From the NCBI RefSeq assembly GCF_001632365.1, contig NW_024468510.1:1244074-1308073 (forward strand): a DNA stretch of 64,000 nucleotides. Direction: 5' to 3'. The translations under genes and the position numbers were made by a program. Below are positions 19,917-31,311 of this stretch, in pieces. Origin of the DNA: Laetiporus sulphureus 93-53. Lineage: Eukaryota; Basidiomycota; Agaricomycetes; Polyporales; Laetiporaceae. Numbering within the stretch: position 1 is the first letter of the stretch; each line of letters opens with the position of its first letter. Below the pieces are notes generated by a model. That model had not been told where the DNA came from, ran no database searches, and was given only the letters and a program-made list of their open reading frames with translations.

Positions 19917-22454
19917 GGTGGGCGGGTGCCAATGAGGCGAGGTTCGAACGCGCTGATCATGCGCCGGATCATGACTCACGGAGCGGACGGAAAAATACTT
20001 TATCCTATCTCCGGTGAAAATCAAGAGGTTTATTCCAAAATATTCAATATTGTGAAAGGATTTTATTCTTGAACAACCCATGAAGGTAAGACCAATTTGG
20101 CCAAATCAGCCAATAAATCCTCTCTTTCCAACACTGAAGACACAATGACATCCGCAGCGTGCTCCGAATTGTGAAGCTTTTATGTATTATGTGGAATAGT
20201 CAATCCCATACAGGAGAGCCGTTCAGAGGAGATCGGAGAGCTGGAGTCTCAGCAGGCCCGTGCTTGACGCGAGAATTGTACCGCAGATTCGAACAAGAGA
20301 GCGAGGATTAGAACGAAACACGTTGTTGGGATCTTGCGAGCCGGTCCATGTTAACTTCGCTGCTTGAACGCGGGCAGAAAAAACCAGAGCACGCACACAC
20401 CCCATTTCGAGATTATTTGACCGCAAGACCGTGGACCATCGTCCCACCTTTTCGGGTGACTGCCATCATTGAACAAGCCGTCAAAGCTCTCGTGGCGATT
20501 GTGCAACTTCCTTGCTGTTCCCTGAGGCATCGCATGCCCAACGTCTGCGAATAGACACTCAAGGACATAGCGTATCCGTCTTTGCCTTTAACTCAAACCA
20601 CCGCGACCATTCGATAACATTATTTACGTGGCCATGAGGCACAAGCAGCCCTGTGGCGGACCGAAGCATTGTCGCTTCTTGCATACATTTCAACCATGCT
20701 TTCACAATCATAACCTTCACGCATACGGATTGAGCTATCTGCAGGACATCGGAAGGCCGAGGATAGGCAATTCCCGGCTGTAGATGGAAGCAGGTGAGAG
20801 CTGCTGAGGTGAGCACGTATGCACATCGGGATGCATGACAGCTGTTGCTGAGAGTGCTGCCCCTGTTCGGGATGATGCGAGCGCACCATAAAAGACGTGA
20901 GTCTCGCGAGCATGCGTACGTCAGTGAGTCGTGGGGAAAGAGCTGCAAAACAGATAATGGTGGCTCGTATCAGGACATACATCGTGGCATCCTGTCTTTC
21001 CGAAGTCTGTCTATGCGGTAAGCAAGATGACTCTAGTGGGTCGCTGACGCCGTTTCGCGCAATTTAACCACCTAGAGACGTGTGAATCGTCAGCAGCGCG
21101 GGTGCAGAATGGATGGCGGGTGGGTTCTATGCGGCACTAAAACAGTCAACTGGGGACTTATTCGCGTTTCAGCCTGCAAGCTGAATTGCCACACCCGTGA
21201 TTGAACAGAGACGGAGAGCTGAGAAGCAGATAGTTAAATGGACAGTGATGCTGAGCATACGCCCCTGCCGCAAAATTTTGAGACCCAGATAAGGCGAGTC
21301 ATGACAGGGAAATCTAGGGGCCTAGCAAAGACGGATTGTGTTATCCGAAGAGACGGAGAAGCTGCATAGACGCAGCGTGCTAGCACAGCATTCGGGTTCG
21401 AGCGTCGAGAGAGGTAATGAGTTGAATTTCACCGGACGATACGTGCTGTCACAGATTGCACGTAACACACACGTTTCTCGGTCACGCGTAATGAAGCCTT
21501 TCTCCAGCCCAGCCAACTAACCATGACGCTAGAAAATGCTCTGACACTCATTTATTGCTAACTTCGACCAAGGGCTGCGAGAACGATATTGATGAACCGA
21601 ATGTAAGCTGTATTGATCAAGGTATTGATGTTCGAGCGAGTCAGGTTCGCAATACGGCACATCGAGCGTCAGATTCTATGCGGTGATCGCACAAGCACTG
21701 ACCAGTGAGCGATCTTTGATCAGGCTTGTGACTAGTAGTGCGACTATTGATGTGCTCAAGGTCATCCCGAAAGGTGAGATTCGTGATGTCGGTGTCAAAC
21801 TCGAGCTATCGGGACCAAGTGCGTTTCCAGACCTCATGGTGATCCTTACATAAAATGCGTACACACAATTGCTAATGCTGAGAGACGGCAATTGCACAGG
21901 TATCAGACTTTTACCTCAAATAAAGGGGCCGAGAAAGTAATCAGTAGGTAACACGATCCTTGCAGCGTACCAAGGCTAAGGTAACATCATCGCAGGGTGA
22001 TCAAGCAAATTTCCCCGGACTCCCAAGTTGTGCCTTTGGGAAATCAGTGACGATGTTTGCTTGCCTTCTGCCCGCATCGGAAGCTCCCATTGATATTGCG
22101 AAGCTATTGTTACACTGTTCGGTTGTACTACTCCTTCGCTGTCAAGCTTCGCAGTCCGCTTGAAATTCTCTATGCGAAGAAGTTCAAGATACAGCGAATG
22201 CGAGTTCCAATTTTCCCGAAGAGCATGGCAGCTGCTCCTCACCTCCCCATTTTACACGCTCCAGAAGAGCTCCAATACCGCCGATGCTTGCTGAAGCGTT
22301 CCACAGCTTCTCTGCTAGATGCATGCGCCTTGATTCTTAGGGTCATTCCGATAATGTACCTCAAGTAACCGGTCGTACCTTGTATAGAGGTTATTTGTTC
22401 CATCAATTGGCACTCCGATTTACTGGTTGACGGATGCAGTCCGAATCACAATGA
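19917..22454. other. Long intergenic stretch, no supported gene
   Basis: About 2.5 kb between the divergent Crinkler-like and P450 genes. The longest frames (about 120-130 codons on the minus strand near 20559-20982) have no recognisable domain and no consistent splice structure. I see no terminal repeats. Confidence 0.5.
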
Positions 22455-22462
22455 TATATAAA
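22455..22462 (+). promoter_or_regulatory. TATA box of first P450
   Basis: TATATAAA 42 bases before the ATG at 22504, at a normal distance for a short leader. The second P450 has the matching TATATAT at 25590-25596, 46 bases before its ATG. Confidence 0.6.
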
Positions 22463-22503
22463 GGGAACGAGACTTTGAATCGCCAGTCGTACGGGAGAGC
22501 GAC

Positions 22504-24696
22504 ATGGAGTCGCAGCTCTACATTCTCTGTGCAGCACTCGTGCTGATTGCCATCGTTATCGTTTATCCCGGTTATCTGTCCCCTAGGCATGCTCTACCTC
22601 TTCCTCCTGGCCCACCTCGCCTTCCCATCATTGGAAACGCGCATCAGGTGCCTTTCGATTTACAGGAGGAGATATTCGCTCAGTGGGCTCGGCAATACGG
22701 TGAGCAAGATTATTTCCATTATCTTCAATTGGATGCAATGCTAACATGTCTTAGGGGACGTACTTTACCTTCGCATCTTGCAGAAGGAGATCATTGTCCT
22801 CAACTCACTTCGGGCGGCACGCGATCTGTTAGAGAAGCGGGGCTTCATATACTCCGACAGACCACGCTTTGTGATGTACTGCGAGCTGTGAGTATTCGAA
22901 AGAGGCCCGCGGTACTTGTATCTCAGATGCAATCCAGTATCTATTCCTTCCACCCGAATATTTCCCTTATGTCATATGGGGACCGATGGCGCCGCCATCG
23001 CAAGTGGTATCAGAGCTCTTTTCAAGCTAGAGCGTCCCTCAACTCCTTTCAGCCCCTGCAAGCACGGGAGGCCAAGGTTTTACTCCAAAGTATGCTCAAA
23101 ACGCCAGAGGAGTTCATTGCCCATATCCACCGGTACGATGCAATGCGATGTTATGTTCACGAAATATGATCTTATTAATGCCAGTCGTCTGCAGATTTGC
23201 TGGTGCTGTGCTGCTCGAGATAGCCTATGGCTACCTCGACGAAGCCTACGTCGATATGGCAGCAGAAGTGAGCGCAGGCATCTTTGAGACTGGCGGGGCA
23301 GGTTCCACCACAGTGGATTTCTTCCCGATCCGTAAGCATAACTTCCCTGACAGCGTAGCATGTTCAAACTATTCTCGATAGTCAAATATCTACCGACGTG
23401 GATGCCGGGCGCAGGCTTCAAGCGCAACGCTTTAAAGATTCAGGCCATGGGTGAGCATGTGAGGAACGTCGCCTTCTCGAAGGTCAAGGAGGATATGGTG
23501 CGCAGGCAGCCGTTTTTTGGGGAGTCATATACTTCAGGCACTCAATTAGCCACACAGGCTTCGGGCACTGCCAAGCCTTCTTTCGTTAAAAACATCCTCG
23601 AAGAGATAGCTGAGCCCACAGCAGATGATGAGTTCGAACTCAAGGGTGCTGCATCGCTTCTGTACGGAGGTAAGCTCAGGTTCTGGTGAGCTGTGAACAA
23701 TACTAACAATGTATATGCGCTTTTTAGGGGGCACGGATACGGTAAATCCGAAGATGTCCCTCAATAGTCAAGTTTTGATCCACAGCGCAGACAGTTACCA
23801 CCATAACTGCATTCGTGCTGGCCATGGTTCGCAATCCAGAAGTTTTGGCGAAAGCGCAAGCTGAGATGGACGCTGTCGTCGGCAACACACGGCTTCCCAA
23901 CTTCGGCGACCGAGCATCGCTACCATACCTAGAATGTGTCTTGAAAGAGGTTTATCGGTAATTACATCCGTTTACTCTAGTAGCGAACAGCGATGACTCA
24001 GGCGTGCATCAGGTGGAGTGCCGCTGTACCCCTATGTGAGTCTAATAAGGTCTGATATTACTGGATGGACGGACATACTCATGCGACTCCAGCGCTCCCT
24101 CACCGGCTTATGGAAGATGATGAATACCACGGCTATCACATGCCAGGTGGCGCTATGGTTGTGCCGAACATATGGTACGTTATTCAATGACACAACTACG
24201 AGAATATATCATGTTAATGCGAACCCAGGGCTATGACACGGGATGAGGAGATGTTCCCTGATCCTGAATCCTTCCGTCCCGAGAGATTTGAGAAACCCCG
24301 CGGAGATGAGAACGACCCTGTCGACCCACGCGTGATCATTTTCGGTTTCGGACGCCGGTAAGTAATCTAGATGGAAGGTGTTTGTTACCTGATACTTATA
24401 TGCCATTCTTATAGAGTCTGCCCTGGTCGTCTCCTTGCAGACGCGAGTGTCTGGTTGGCATTCGCAAGTATGCTAGCGACATTAAGTATCCACAGGGCTC
24501 ACGACTCGTCCGGAAGGGAGATCATGCCACCAGCTGACTTCGTGCCAGGGGCGGTAAAGTATGTATTCGTTCTTTTGATTTCTTCGTCGAGGTCCTCTGA
24601 ACAATGTTCAGGCACCCGAAGCCGTTCAAGTGTGATATCCATCCTAGAACTCCGCGTGCTGCTAACTTGATCCTCGCTGAAGCCAGATCAGCCTAA
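22504..24696 (+). CDS. Cytochrome P450 monooxygenase, 13 exons, intact
   Basis: Exons 22504-22699, 22755-22887, 22938-23132, 23195-23331, 23382-23497, 23558-23669, 23728-23741, 23791-23957, 24013-24035, 24093-24174, 24229-24357, 24415-24558, 24612-24696, all GT..AG and in frame. N-terminal membrane anchor, then Pro hinge [15 protein letters not shown]; helix C region [13 protein letters not shown]-helix YGGGTDT; EXXR as ECVLKEVYR; heme loop FGFGRRVCPG with the Cys ligand. An ER-bound oxidoreductase using P450 reductase; substrate unknown. Exon 7 is only 14 nt and exon 9 only 23 nt. One intron (23498-23557, 60 nt) is open in frame. The tandem paralogue lies 0.95 kb downstream with the same intron pattern. 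Confidence 0.92.
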
Positions 24697-25589
24697 ATAC
24701 TCGCCTTTCTGAACTCATGTCGGTAGCTCAGTATTTCCTTAAGATGTAACACTTACTTCAGTGTGTATCATATGTAAAAGTCCGGATTTTGGTCGCCCAC
24801 TTGATTCCGTCGGCAGGCAAAGTGACCTAGTTGGTCGTTTGAGCTCTGGCACGCTGTCCGACGGTATTCAGGACTCTAGATCTGAGCATAAACACACAGT
24901 GACAGTCAAGCAAAATCAATTTGCGAAAAACTCCGACCCCGGGCTATCGAGCGTGACTGATAATGTGGCACCGAGGGTGGCAATGTCGGCTTCGATGATT
25001 ATCGAACGGACTATGGGGCTCAAGTGCTTGATCGTGATTCGTCAGTGTCGAGCGCTGCTGCGACGTGCTATTGCCAATTCAGAATAATACGTCCTCTAGC
25101 GAGCAACGTCTCAATCTGCGCAAGTGTTCGCTCACGTCACTGGCAGGTGATCATAGGTTCTCCGCTCTCTACTTGATTGCGGTTTCTGCCCTTCTTACTA
25201 CAATAGCACGACTGATAAGTGAAAATCGGCCCAGGTGGCATCGCTTCGAGCACACACTTCCACTCAAAGCAATCGATGTTCCAAGTTGCTTACATAGCCC
25301 GCAGGTAATCTGGAGCTTAGACTCCAAGGGGAACTTCCTAGTCCTTTTCTAAAGTGCCTTCGCTTCCATCGAATTAACCAGCAGTTCTTCTTACATTCGA
25401 AGGACGAAGAATCTAATTTCTAATTCTATATCTTTCAAATTGGTCAGGCTATCCGACGTTCGTCTTACCCCAATGCTCTTACCATGTTTAAGTCACAAGT
25501 TCCTGCGGCAGGACCCTACCCGCAACAAGCCACCCATTGCACCATGATGATTCGCCGCACGAGCAGTCAGGCATGTCCAACTCTCTCAC
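24697..25589. other. Intergenic between the two P450 genes
   Basis: No gene seen. The two copies share no obvious long repeat in this spacer, so the duplication is not recent. Confidence 0.5.
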
Positions 25590-25641
25590 TATATATTGAA
25601 AGACAGCGGGATCTCGTCCGTCTCTATCTCCTGCGAAAGAT

Positions 25642-27779
25642 ATGGCTGCAGGTCGCGAGCAAAGTACCTGCATCGCCATCTTCTTCTGCTTAGCGCTTGT
25701 GTACTTCGGCATAACCGTCATCAATAAGCGAAAGCGCACTCTCCTACTGCCTCCGGGTCCTACACGACTTCCTCTGCTAGGGAATATACACCAGGTTCCT
25801 TTTCAATATCAGTACTATACGTTCACCCAGTGGGCTCGTGAATATGGTGCGTTCCTTGCATTATCACATCAGCCAGCTTGTATTGAAGCACAATCAGGGG
25901 AGATCGTCTACACGCGCTTCTTTCAGCAAGACGTGGTGATAGTGAATACACTACGAGTTGCACAAGAGCTGATGGAGAAGCGCGGCATCATCTACTCAGA
26001 TCGGCCTCGTTTTGTCGTTCTCGCTGAGTTATAAGCCCCAAGCAAATCTGCGGATCGTACAATCTAGTTGCTCAGACATTCGCAGAGTGAGACTCTTCCA
26101 CCCAAACTACGGCCTCATGCCTTATGGCGATGAATGGCGACGACAACGCAAGTGGGCACAGACAACGTTTCAAGCACGAGGTACTCTTGAGACTTATCGT
26201 CCGCTGCAGCAACGCGAAGTTCGTTCGATGCTTTCGAGCCTGATTCAAGCGCCGGAAAACTTCGCAAAGCACATCAACAGGTATGTAGACTTGCTAAGAC
26301 TTGCAGCGATGCTGATCTTCACGGCACAGATACGTAGCTGGTACCTCGATGGAAGTTCTATGCGGAATAACGGCAACATCTTCGGACGGCACGTTCATCC
26401 GGATGTCGCACGAGACGATATAGGCTGCGCTAGATCTCGGCCGCGTGGGCTCTTCGTTGGCAGACTTCTTCCCAATTTGTGAGCTTTTGTTCTTTTGAAA
26501 TATGTTGCGATTGATAATCGAGCTGTGCGGATTGTAGTCCAGCACATTCCCTGCTGGATGCCGGGAGCGGGATTCAAGCGCGAGGCCCTGCGACTCAGAC
26601 GTGCCGTAGAAGAGGTTACGAACATGCCTTTCGAGCATGTCAAGACTGCAATGGTACGTCAACGCTCCGTGAAATTTTGATCACACTTAACACATCTGCA
26701 GTCGTCTGGCACTGCTAAGACTTCATTCGTACGGCGGATCCTAGAGGAGACTTCTGAGCTAGCAACGAACGCCGAGGACGAGCGCAGAATCAAAGCTAGT
26801 GCCGCCATGATGCACGCAGGTAAGAGTAGTCATCACACCAAGTTATGAGAATAACATCGTCCGCCTCCAGCTGGTATGAATACGGTGAGCTGCTAGTAAT
26901 TGGTACACGGATATAGTGATCATGAGTTGGCAGATGCCTGCTGTCATGATTTCATTCATCTTAGCGATGGTCGTGCACCCAGATGTGTATCGGAAAGCTC
27001 AGGTAGAAATGGACGCCGTCGTCGGACGCTCGCGGTTGCCGAATTTGGACGATAGGCTCGCGCTGCCCTACTTGGAGTGTGTTCTGAAAGAAGTGTATCG
27101 GTATGTTCCCCCGCCTGCTCGGTTTGCCAGTCCTGAACTTATCTTAAATGCAGATGGTGTTGCCCCGTGCCTCTCGGTAAGTCAAAGCATTCGTCACCCG
27201 GTTCAGGTCCTCGACTCCGAGACCTCAGGCGCGCCGCATGCGATCTTGATAGATGACCAATACCACAATTATCTCATACCTGGGAAATCTACAGTTATCC
27301 CAAACATCTGGTAGGAGTTTTCACACCAATAAATGTGTTTATGCCTTCATGATCCTATAGGGCTATGTCGCGAGATCCAGAGATCTATACTGAAGCTGAT
27401 GTTTTCGACCCTGATCGCTTCTCTCATAGTCTCCCAGACACAGATGATTTGACCGATCCGCGCAAATATATATTCGGTCTCGGACGAAGGTATGAATCAT
27501 TTGTGGGTCTGATGTACTTGCACTTCTTGACTGCGCGATAGGATCTGCCCTGGCCGTCTCCTTGCTGATTCGAGCTGTTGGTTAGTGGCCGCAAGTATGG
27601 TAGCCGCAACAGATATTTCAAAGGGTCGCACCTCGTCTGGAGACGAGATAGATCCCGTAGAATCGTTCGCGCCCGCAGCTATCAGGTATGATGCAGGCTG
27701 GGTGAGAGACCGCTGGTGTGCTCGTAATGCATTCAGGCGCCCCAAGCAGTTCGTGCCAGCTGTTGTCTCAAATAGATGA
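25642..27779 (+). pseudogene. Second cytochrome P450, tandem paralogue, broken
   Basis: Same exon order as the upstream P450: anchor and hinge [44 protein letters not shown], a short exon encoding AGMNT for the I-helix, [24 protein letters not shown] and a C-terminal exon ending TGA 27777-27779. Two lesions: the intron-2 donor at 26031-26032 reads AT where GT is expected (frame then stops at TAA 26033-26035), and TAG at 26421-26423 interrupts the exon upstream of DFFP, where a Gln codon would fit. Both are single transitions from normal. Unless the intron is spliced at an unusual site, the protein ends before the heme loop. Confidence 0.85.
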
Positions 27780-28398
27780 CAGTGTGATGGACAGGAGTGC
27801 GGTATGAGTGTAGTGTGTGTGTACTGAATGATCGAAGGTACAGTTTGTCGACGTGCGTACCACTGAAAGCAAGCTTGACTGTACGCTGCACAGTCTCATT
27901 GACGCATTTGGCAGGCTCTCGTAGAGAAAACTTTGGATGAACATTGACTCAAAGGCACTGGTTGCGACTGTACTGCGTGGCCTACAGGTTGGCGCAATTA
28001 TGTGAAGGCAGCAGTCTTTGTATATTTAGTACGAAGGGACTCCAGACCATAGAACGCGTGACGTCACGCGTATTTCATAAGCGTTACGCGTTCGCCGCTA
28101 ATTAGCGCCCAATCGTCTTTTGAGTTATTGATGAGGCCGGACCAAGTTTATCTTGTGCCAGATTGCCTGGAGGATGACAATCTTAAAAGTCCTATGTCTC
28201 AGGCGCAGTGGCTTATTCAGAGGTGACATGGTCCGAGTCATACGCACTTCGCGGACGGTAGTCCGTCATGTGACTCCGATCGTACACTTACCGCTTACAG
28301 TATTGCTAGTGGCCGCGAATTGAAGACCGCTGAATAGTCATCAAGGCGACAAGTTCTCGAGTACTAGTGTTACAGTAAATTACGAGACTACGACAACC
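27780..28398. other. Intergenic between convergent gene ends
   Basis: 3' flanks of the broken P450 (+) and IBA57 (-). No gene seen. It contains the ACGCGT/CRE palindrome reported separately. Confidence 0.5.
28054..28091. promoter_or_regulatory. Palindromic MCB-CRE-MCB cluster
   Basis: ACGCGTGACGTCACGCGT (28054-28071) is a perfect 18-bp palindrome with a CRE core TGACGTCA flanked by two MluI cell-cycle boxes ACGCGT; a third ACGCGT is at 28086-28091. Binding by MBF- or CREB/ATF-type factors is inferred from these known consensus sites. It lies between two gene 3' ends, so its target is unclear. Confidence 0.45.
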
Positions 28399-29740
28399 TC
28401 AGTCGTGGCTTACGGGCCACCAGTCCGGCCACCAAGGTGTGACAGTCCACTTCGTCTTCTCATTCTCTCCTATCTCGAACTCCAACGCGGCATCCTCCTT
28501 TTCTACGGCCGCGACGTGCTCCGAACGGAGGAGCGCGAGACCAACACCGTTGATGGAACTGTGAAGTTTCCCGGTTGTTCGAGGACGCGGCCTTGGAGTG
28601 TCGTCTGTTGGAGTAGTTGTGTGCTTCATGCGAATGTTGACACCAGGAGGGAACGACGGAAGCGGTGATGAATCGGTGAGAGTATCGGAGCTAGACGTGC
28701 AATGCGCCAAACATGAAGTGAGAATCAAGGAATGCAACTAGCCGAAATAACATACCTCCCGTTTTGTGGGTAAATTACTACAGGAAGCATTCGCTTTCTG
28801 ATCTGGCCGGTATGATATGTTCGGACAGTCAACTCCTGTCCGACGTAGCATCCTTTCCTAAAGTCAACTGTAGTCTCAGGCCGTCAAATGTCTGGCATAA
28901 CAAGCGGACAAGAGAAAGATCCTTACGCGCGCCCATGATATCCAAATTGGAGTCCATAGGCAGAGCATCCATGGGAGGGATATCCACTGAGCCTTCCGGT
29001 ACACCGTTCAATATTCGATGTAATAGATAATCTGATGCCGTTGCGACGTCATGCGTCGACGCCTCTTGTGCTGTCAAAGTAATAGCATTCAGGCTGTTTG
29101 CTCTCGAATAACATTTGCGAAAACATACGACGGTCCCCCTTCCTGATAAGCAACCGGTGACCCATCCCTATCGCCCTTCTGTCTCGCAAAACTCCGGGTT
29201 CCGTGCCCCACGGTGGACCATCACGGGCGACGTCCCAGCTGGGCTCCACCGCACCACTGGCTGCAAAGGACCATGATCGCTCCGTCTCCCAGCTTTTCTC
29301 CCGCTCCGATCCCCATGCCGCCCAAACGTCGTACTCGTGAGACACGTCGCGCAACTTTACCTTCGCACGCAGCACATACCGCTTGAGCATGGACAGCATT
29401 GGTGGCGCCTCGGGCGATCCGGCATCGTACTCGATGATGTAACCCCGCGTGCCCTTGGGACTTGGAGTAGCGTAGCAAAACGCATCATACAGGACTCTGC
29501 CCTTCAGATTGAGACGTTTGCGCAGTGAGACGGGCGAAAGCCAGTGCATTGACTTGCCTGTGCGTTCAGGAATGCCGTGTAGAAGTGACTTTGAGGCTGT
29601 TCTGGGACGGAGCTGGCGACGATGCCATGCAGGAACTCTGCCGCCTGGGAACCTGTTACGGAGAGCAGCTGTCTGTTTGGCACGGGCGCAACCGTTGGTG
29701 CATTGCGCACGAGAGTTCGGACGCTGGAAGGTAGTGGCAT
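28399..29740 (-). CDS. IBA57: IBA57-type mitochondrial Fe-S assembly factor (CAF17/YgfZ family)
   Basis: Complement of exons 28399-28690, 28756-28867, 28927-29070, 29129-29501, 29558-29740: 367 aa, in frame throughout. Signature of the family, [15 protein letters not shown], is split from LNGVPEG..IMGA by an intron; the N-terminus has [19 protein letters not shown], the folate-binding-like start. IBA57 helps mature [4Fe-4S] proteins in the mitochondrial matrix with ISA1/ISA2. The first intron begins GCAAGT after CAG and ends AAG, a GC-AG intron. The start was chosen at 29740 because it gives the conserved N-terminus and lies 102 bases from the divergent COA5 gene. Confidence 0.9.
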
Positions 29741-29842
29741 GAGAAAGGATCACTTGTCGATCTCCCCTCCACGCGGGGAAGCTATAGCTAGAGATCAGCG
29801 ACCTGACCGATCGCCCGGCGGCACACCCTGTTCCGTTCCTCC
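29741..29842. promoter_or_regulatory. 102-bp bidirectional promoter IBA57/COA5
   Basis: Only 102 bases separate the two start codons, so both 5' leaders and core promoters must share this interval. No clear TATA box. Confidence 0.7.
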
Positions 29843-30161
29843 ATGTCCTCGTCGTGCAAACATCTGATCTCCGCATTCCACGAGTGCATTTTGTACTCGG
29901 ACTGTGTCGTCAAACAAGGACACCTGCCTTCAGAATGTGTCCGAGACCATAGGGACGAGTTGCCGGAGAAGTGCCAGGCGCTGCGGCTAGCCACTTTCGA
30001 GTGCAAGAGGGGGATGGTATGTGCTCGTTCCAGTTTACTCGTCCCGGCTTAACACGCGCAATGTACAGTTGGACATGAGGAAGCGATTCCGTGGAAACAA
30101 CGTGGGCCTTCCGCCTCAGGCTGCTGGCAAGCAGACTGCAGCACAGGCTTCGGAAAGCTAG
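29843..30161 (+). CDS. PET191: COA5/PET191-like cytochrome c oxidase assembly factor
   Basis: Exons 29843-30016 and 30069-30161; 88 aa. MSSSCKHLISAFHECILYSDC with later CVRDHRDELPEKC and ECKRGMLDMRKRFRGN matches Pet191, with its twin Cys-x9-Cys-like spacing (C5, C15, C21 ... C32, C43, C53 region) typical of small intermembrane-space proteins folded by the Mia40 pathway. It is needed for complex IV assembly (established for yeast Pet191). The length is normal for the family. Divergent neighbour is IBA57. Confidence 0.88.
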
Positions 30162-30618
30162 AAGGCGCCGTCTATCCTAGCACTAGTGTTGTCCGCACGG
30201 AGTTCGAGCATTCTTTTATTGGGCTACTTTCGCTGGCATGATATTGGGCATGTTGTCGAATTTCCCTTGGGTCATTCACAGGGAAAGGGGGCCGTGCAGG
30301 TACGTGACAATGCGTCCTTGCTTCATCGTCCGGCCACGACCTAAACAGGCCGCAGGAACATGGACAGTTTTGTTCTCGCGGAGAACGGAGAGACGGAGTA
30401 TACGACGATAAGGCAGCGTGCTGCGCCTTGACATGTTCAGTGGTAGAGAACACCCTGAAGTCAGGATACTCCCGTTGATGGCGTGCACCTCAGTGAATGT
30501 CTTTCTCGACGCGCTCCTCGGTTGAATAAATAAGAGCTCCGTCGTCCTTTCGATTGCCGCTGTCTCCAACTAGCAAATTATCCTGTCGCTCATCATCCGC
30601 TGCATGCAAACGTTATTC
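30162..30618. other. Convergent 3' flanks, no gene
   Basis: Between the ends of COA5 (+) and the holo-ACP synthase (-). Only shadow ORFs. Confidence 0.5.
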
Positions 30619-31071
30619 TCATGGATTCGTTGCCTCTTCCATAGTCACAGTGGCGAAAACATATTCCCCGTCATGACTAACTGAAGTATGAATCCTCCCA
30701 ACGGTAGCATTCTGTTTCACCGGGTTGTATTCCAGAAAAGGTTTTCGACACTCTCCCTCTTGCAAGCCATGAAAGGTGAATTCTTTCCACGTCGGATGAG
30801 CGAGAGGATATAGAGCTTTATATGCGGCCTCCTTCACACTCCACCTAATGACAACGTTATCACTCGTCAGAATGATGTGCGACGGTGTGAATTACCGAAC
30901 TGCGAGAAAGCGAGTGCGTCGTGAATTGTCGGCCTCCGGCATGGTATTCCATATGCTCAACTCGTGGTCACTGAGTATACGCGACGCGAGGCGGTCTGCA
31001 CCGCGCCGCTGGATGAGAGAAGCGATCCGTGGTAGGTGCAGAACATCAACCCCTGTGCCCATTATACCCAT
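30619..31071 (-). CDS. PPT2: Holo-[acyl-carrier-protein] synthase (AcpS type)
   Basis: Complement of 30619-30844 and 30896-31071; 133 aa with one intron (GTAATT..TTAG). MGIMGTGVDVLHLPRIASL carries the metal-binding Asp of the GxD motif, and WSVKEAAYKALYPL is the (W)xxKEAxxK motif; HTSVSHDGEYVFATV closes the fold. It transfers the 4'-phosphopantetheine arm from CoA to a Ser of acyl carrier protein; yeast Ppt2 acts on mitochondrial ACP. I see no strong targeting presequence in front of the chosen ATG; an alternative ATG is 31062. Its start lies 240 bases from divergent ELP2. Confidence 0.88.
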
Positions 31072-31311
31072 CAGCTGGCATTCGAGTTGATTTCAGCAAA
31101 ACGCTGGAGTGAAAAAGAGTTGAAACCGTTCGGGAAAGAATAACGGTGCGCTCTGCAAGATGCGACGATCGTATACTGCTATAGCACGTGGGCGAGGCGG
31201 ATCGCGATCCACTGCACGCTTCTTCCTTTTCGCCATCACCCTTGAGTTGCAGGCCACAAAGTCATCGACCTGCCAGACAGCAGAAACAAACCAGTTCTTC
31301 TGGGAACGCTG

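Noticed and set aside
19940..19955. GGTTCGAACGC resembling a tRNA B box
   Set aside because: No A box at tRNA distance and no clover-leaf stems.
20559..20982. Minus-strand ORFs with a hydrophobic start and several Cys, suggestive of a small secreted (CFEM- or hydrophobin-like) protein
   Set aside because: Cys spacing fits neither family, and no splice model improves it.
28829..29876. 275-codon minus-strand ORF extending upstream of IBA57 to 29876
   Set aside because: Its first third is out of frame with the conserved IBA57 N-terminus and overlaps the COA5 start; the spliced model from 29740 explains the locus.
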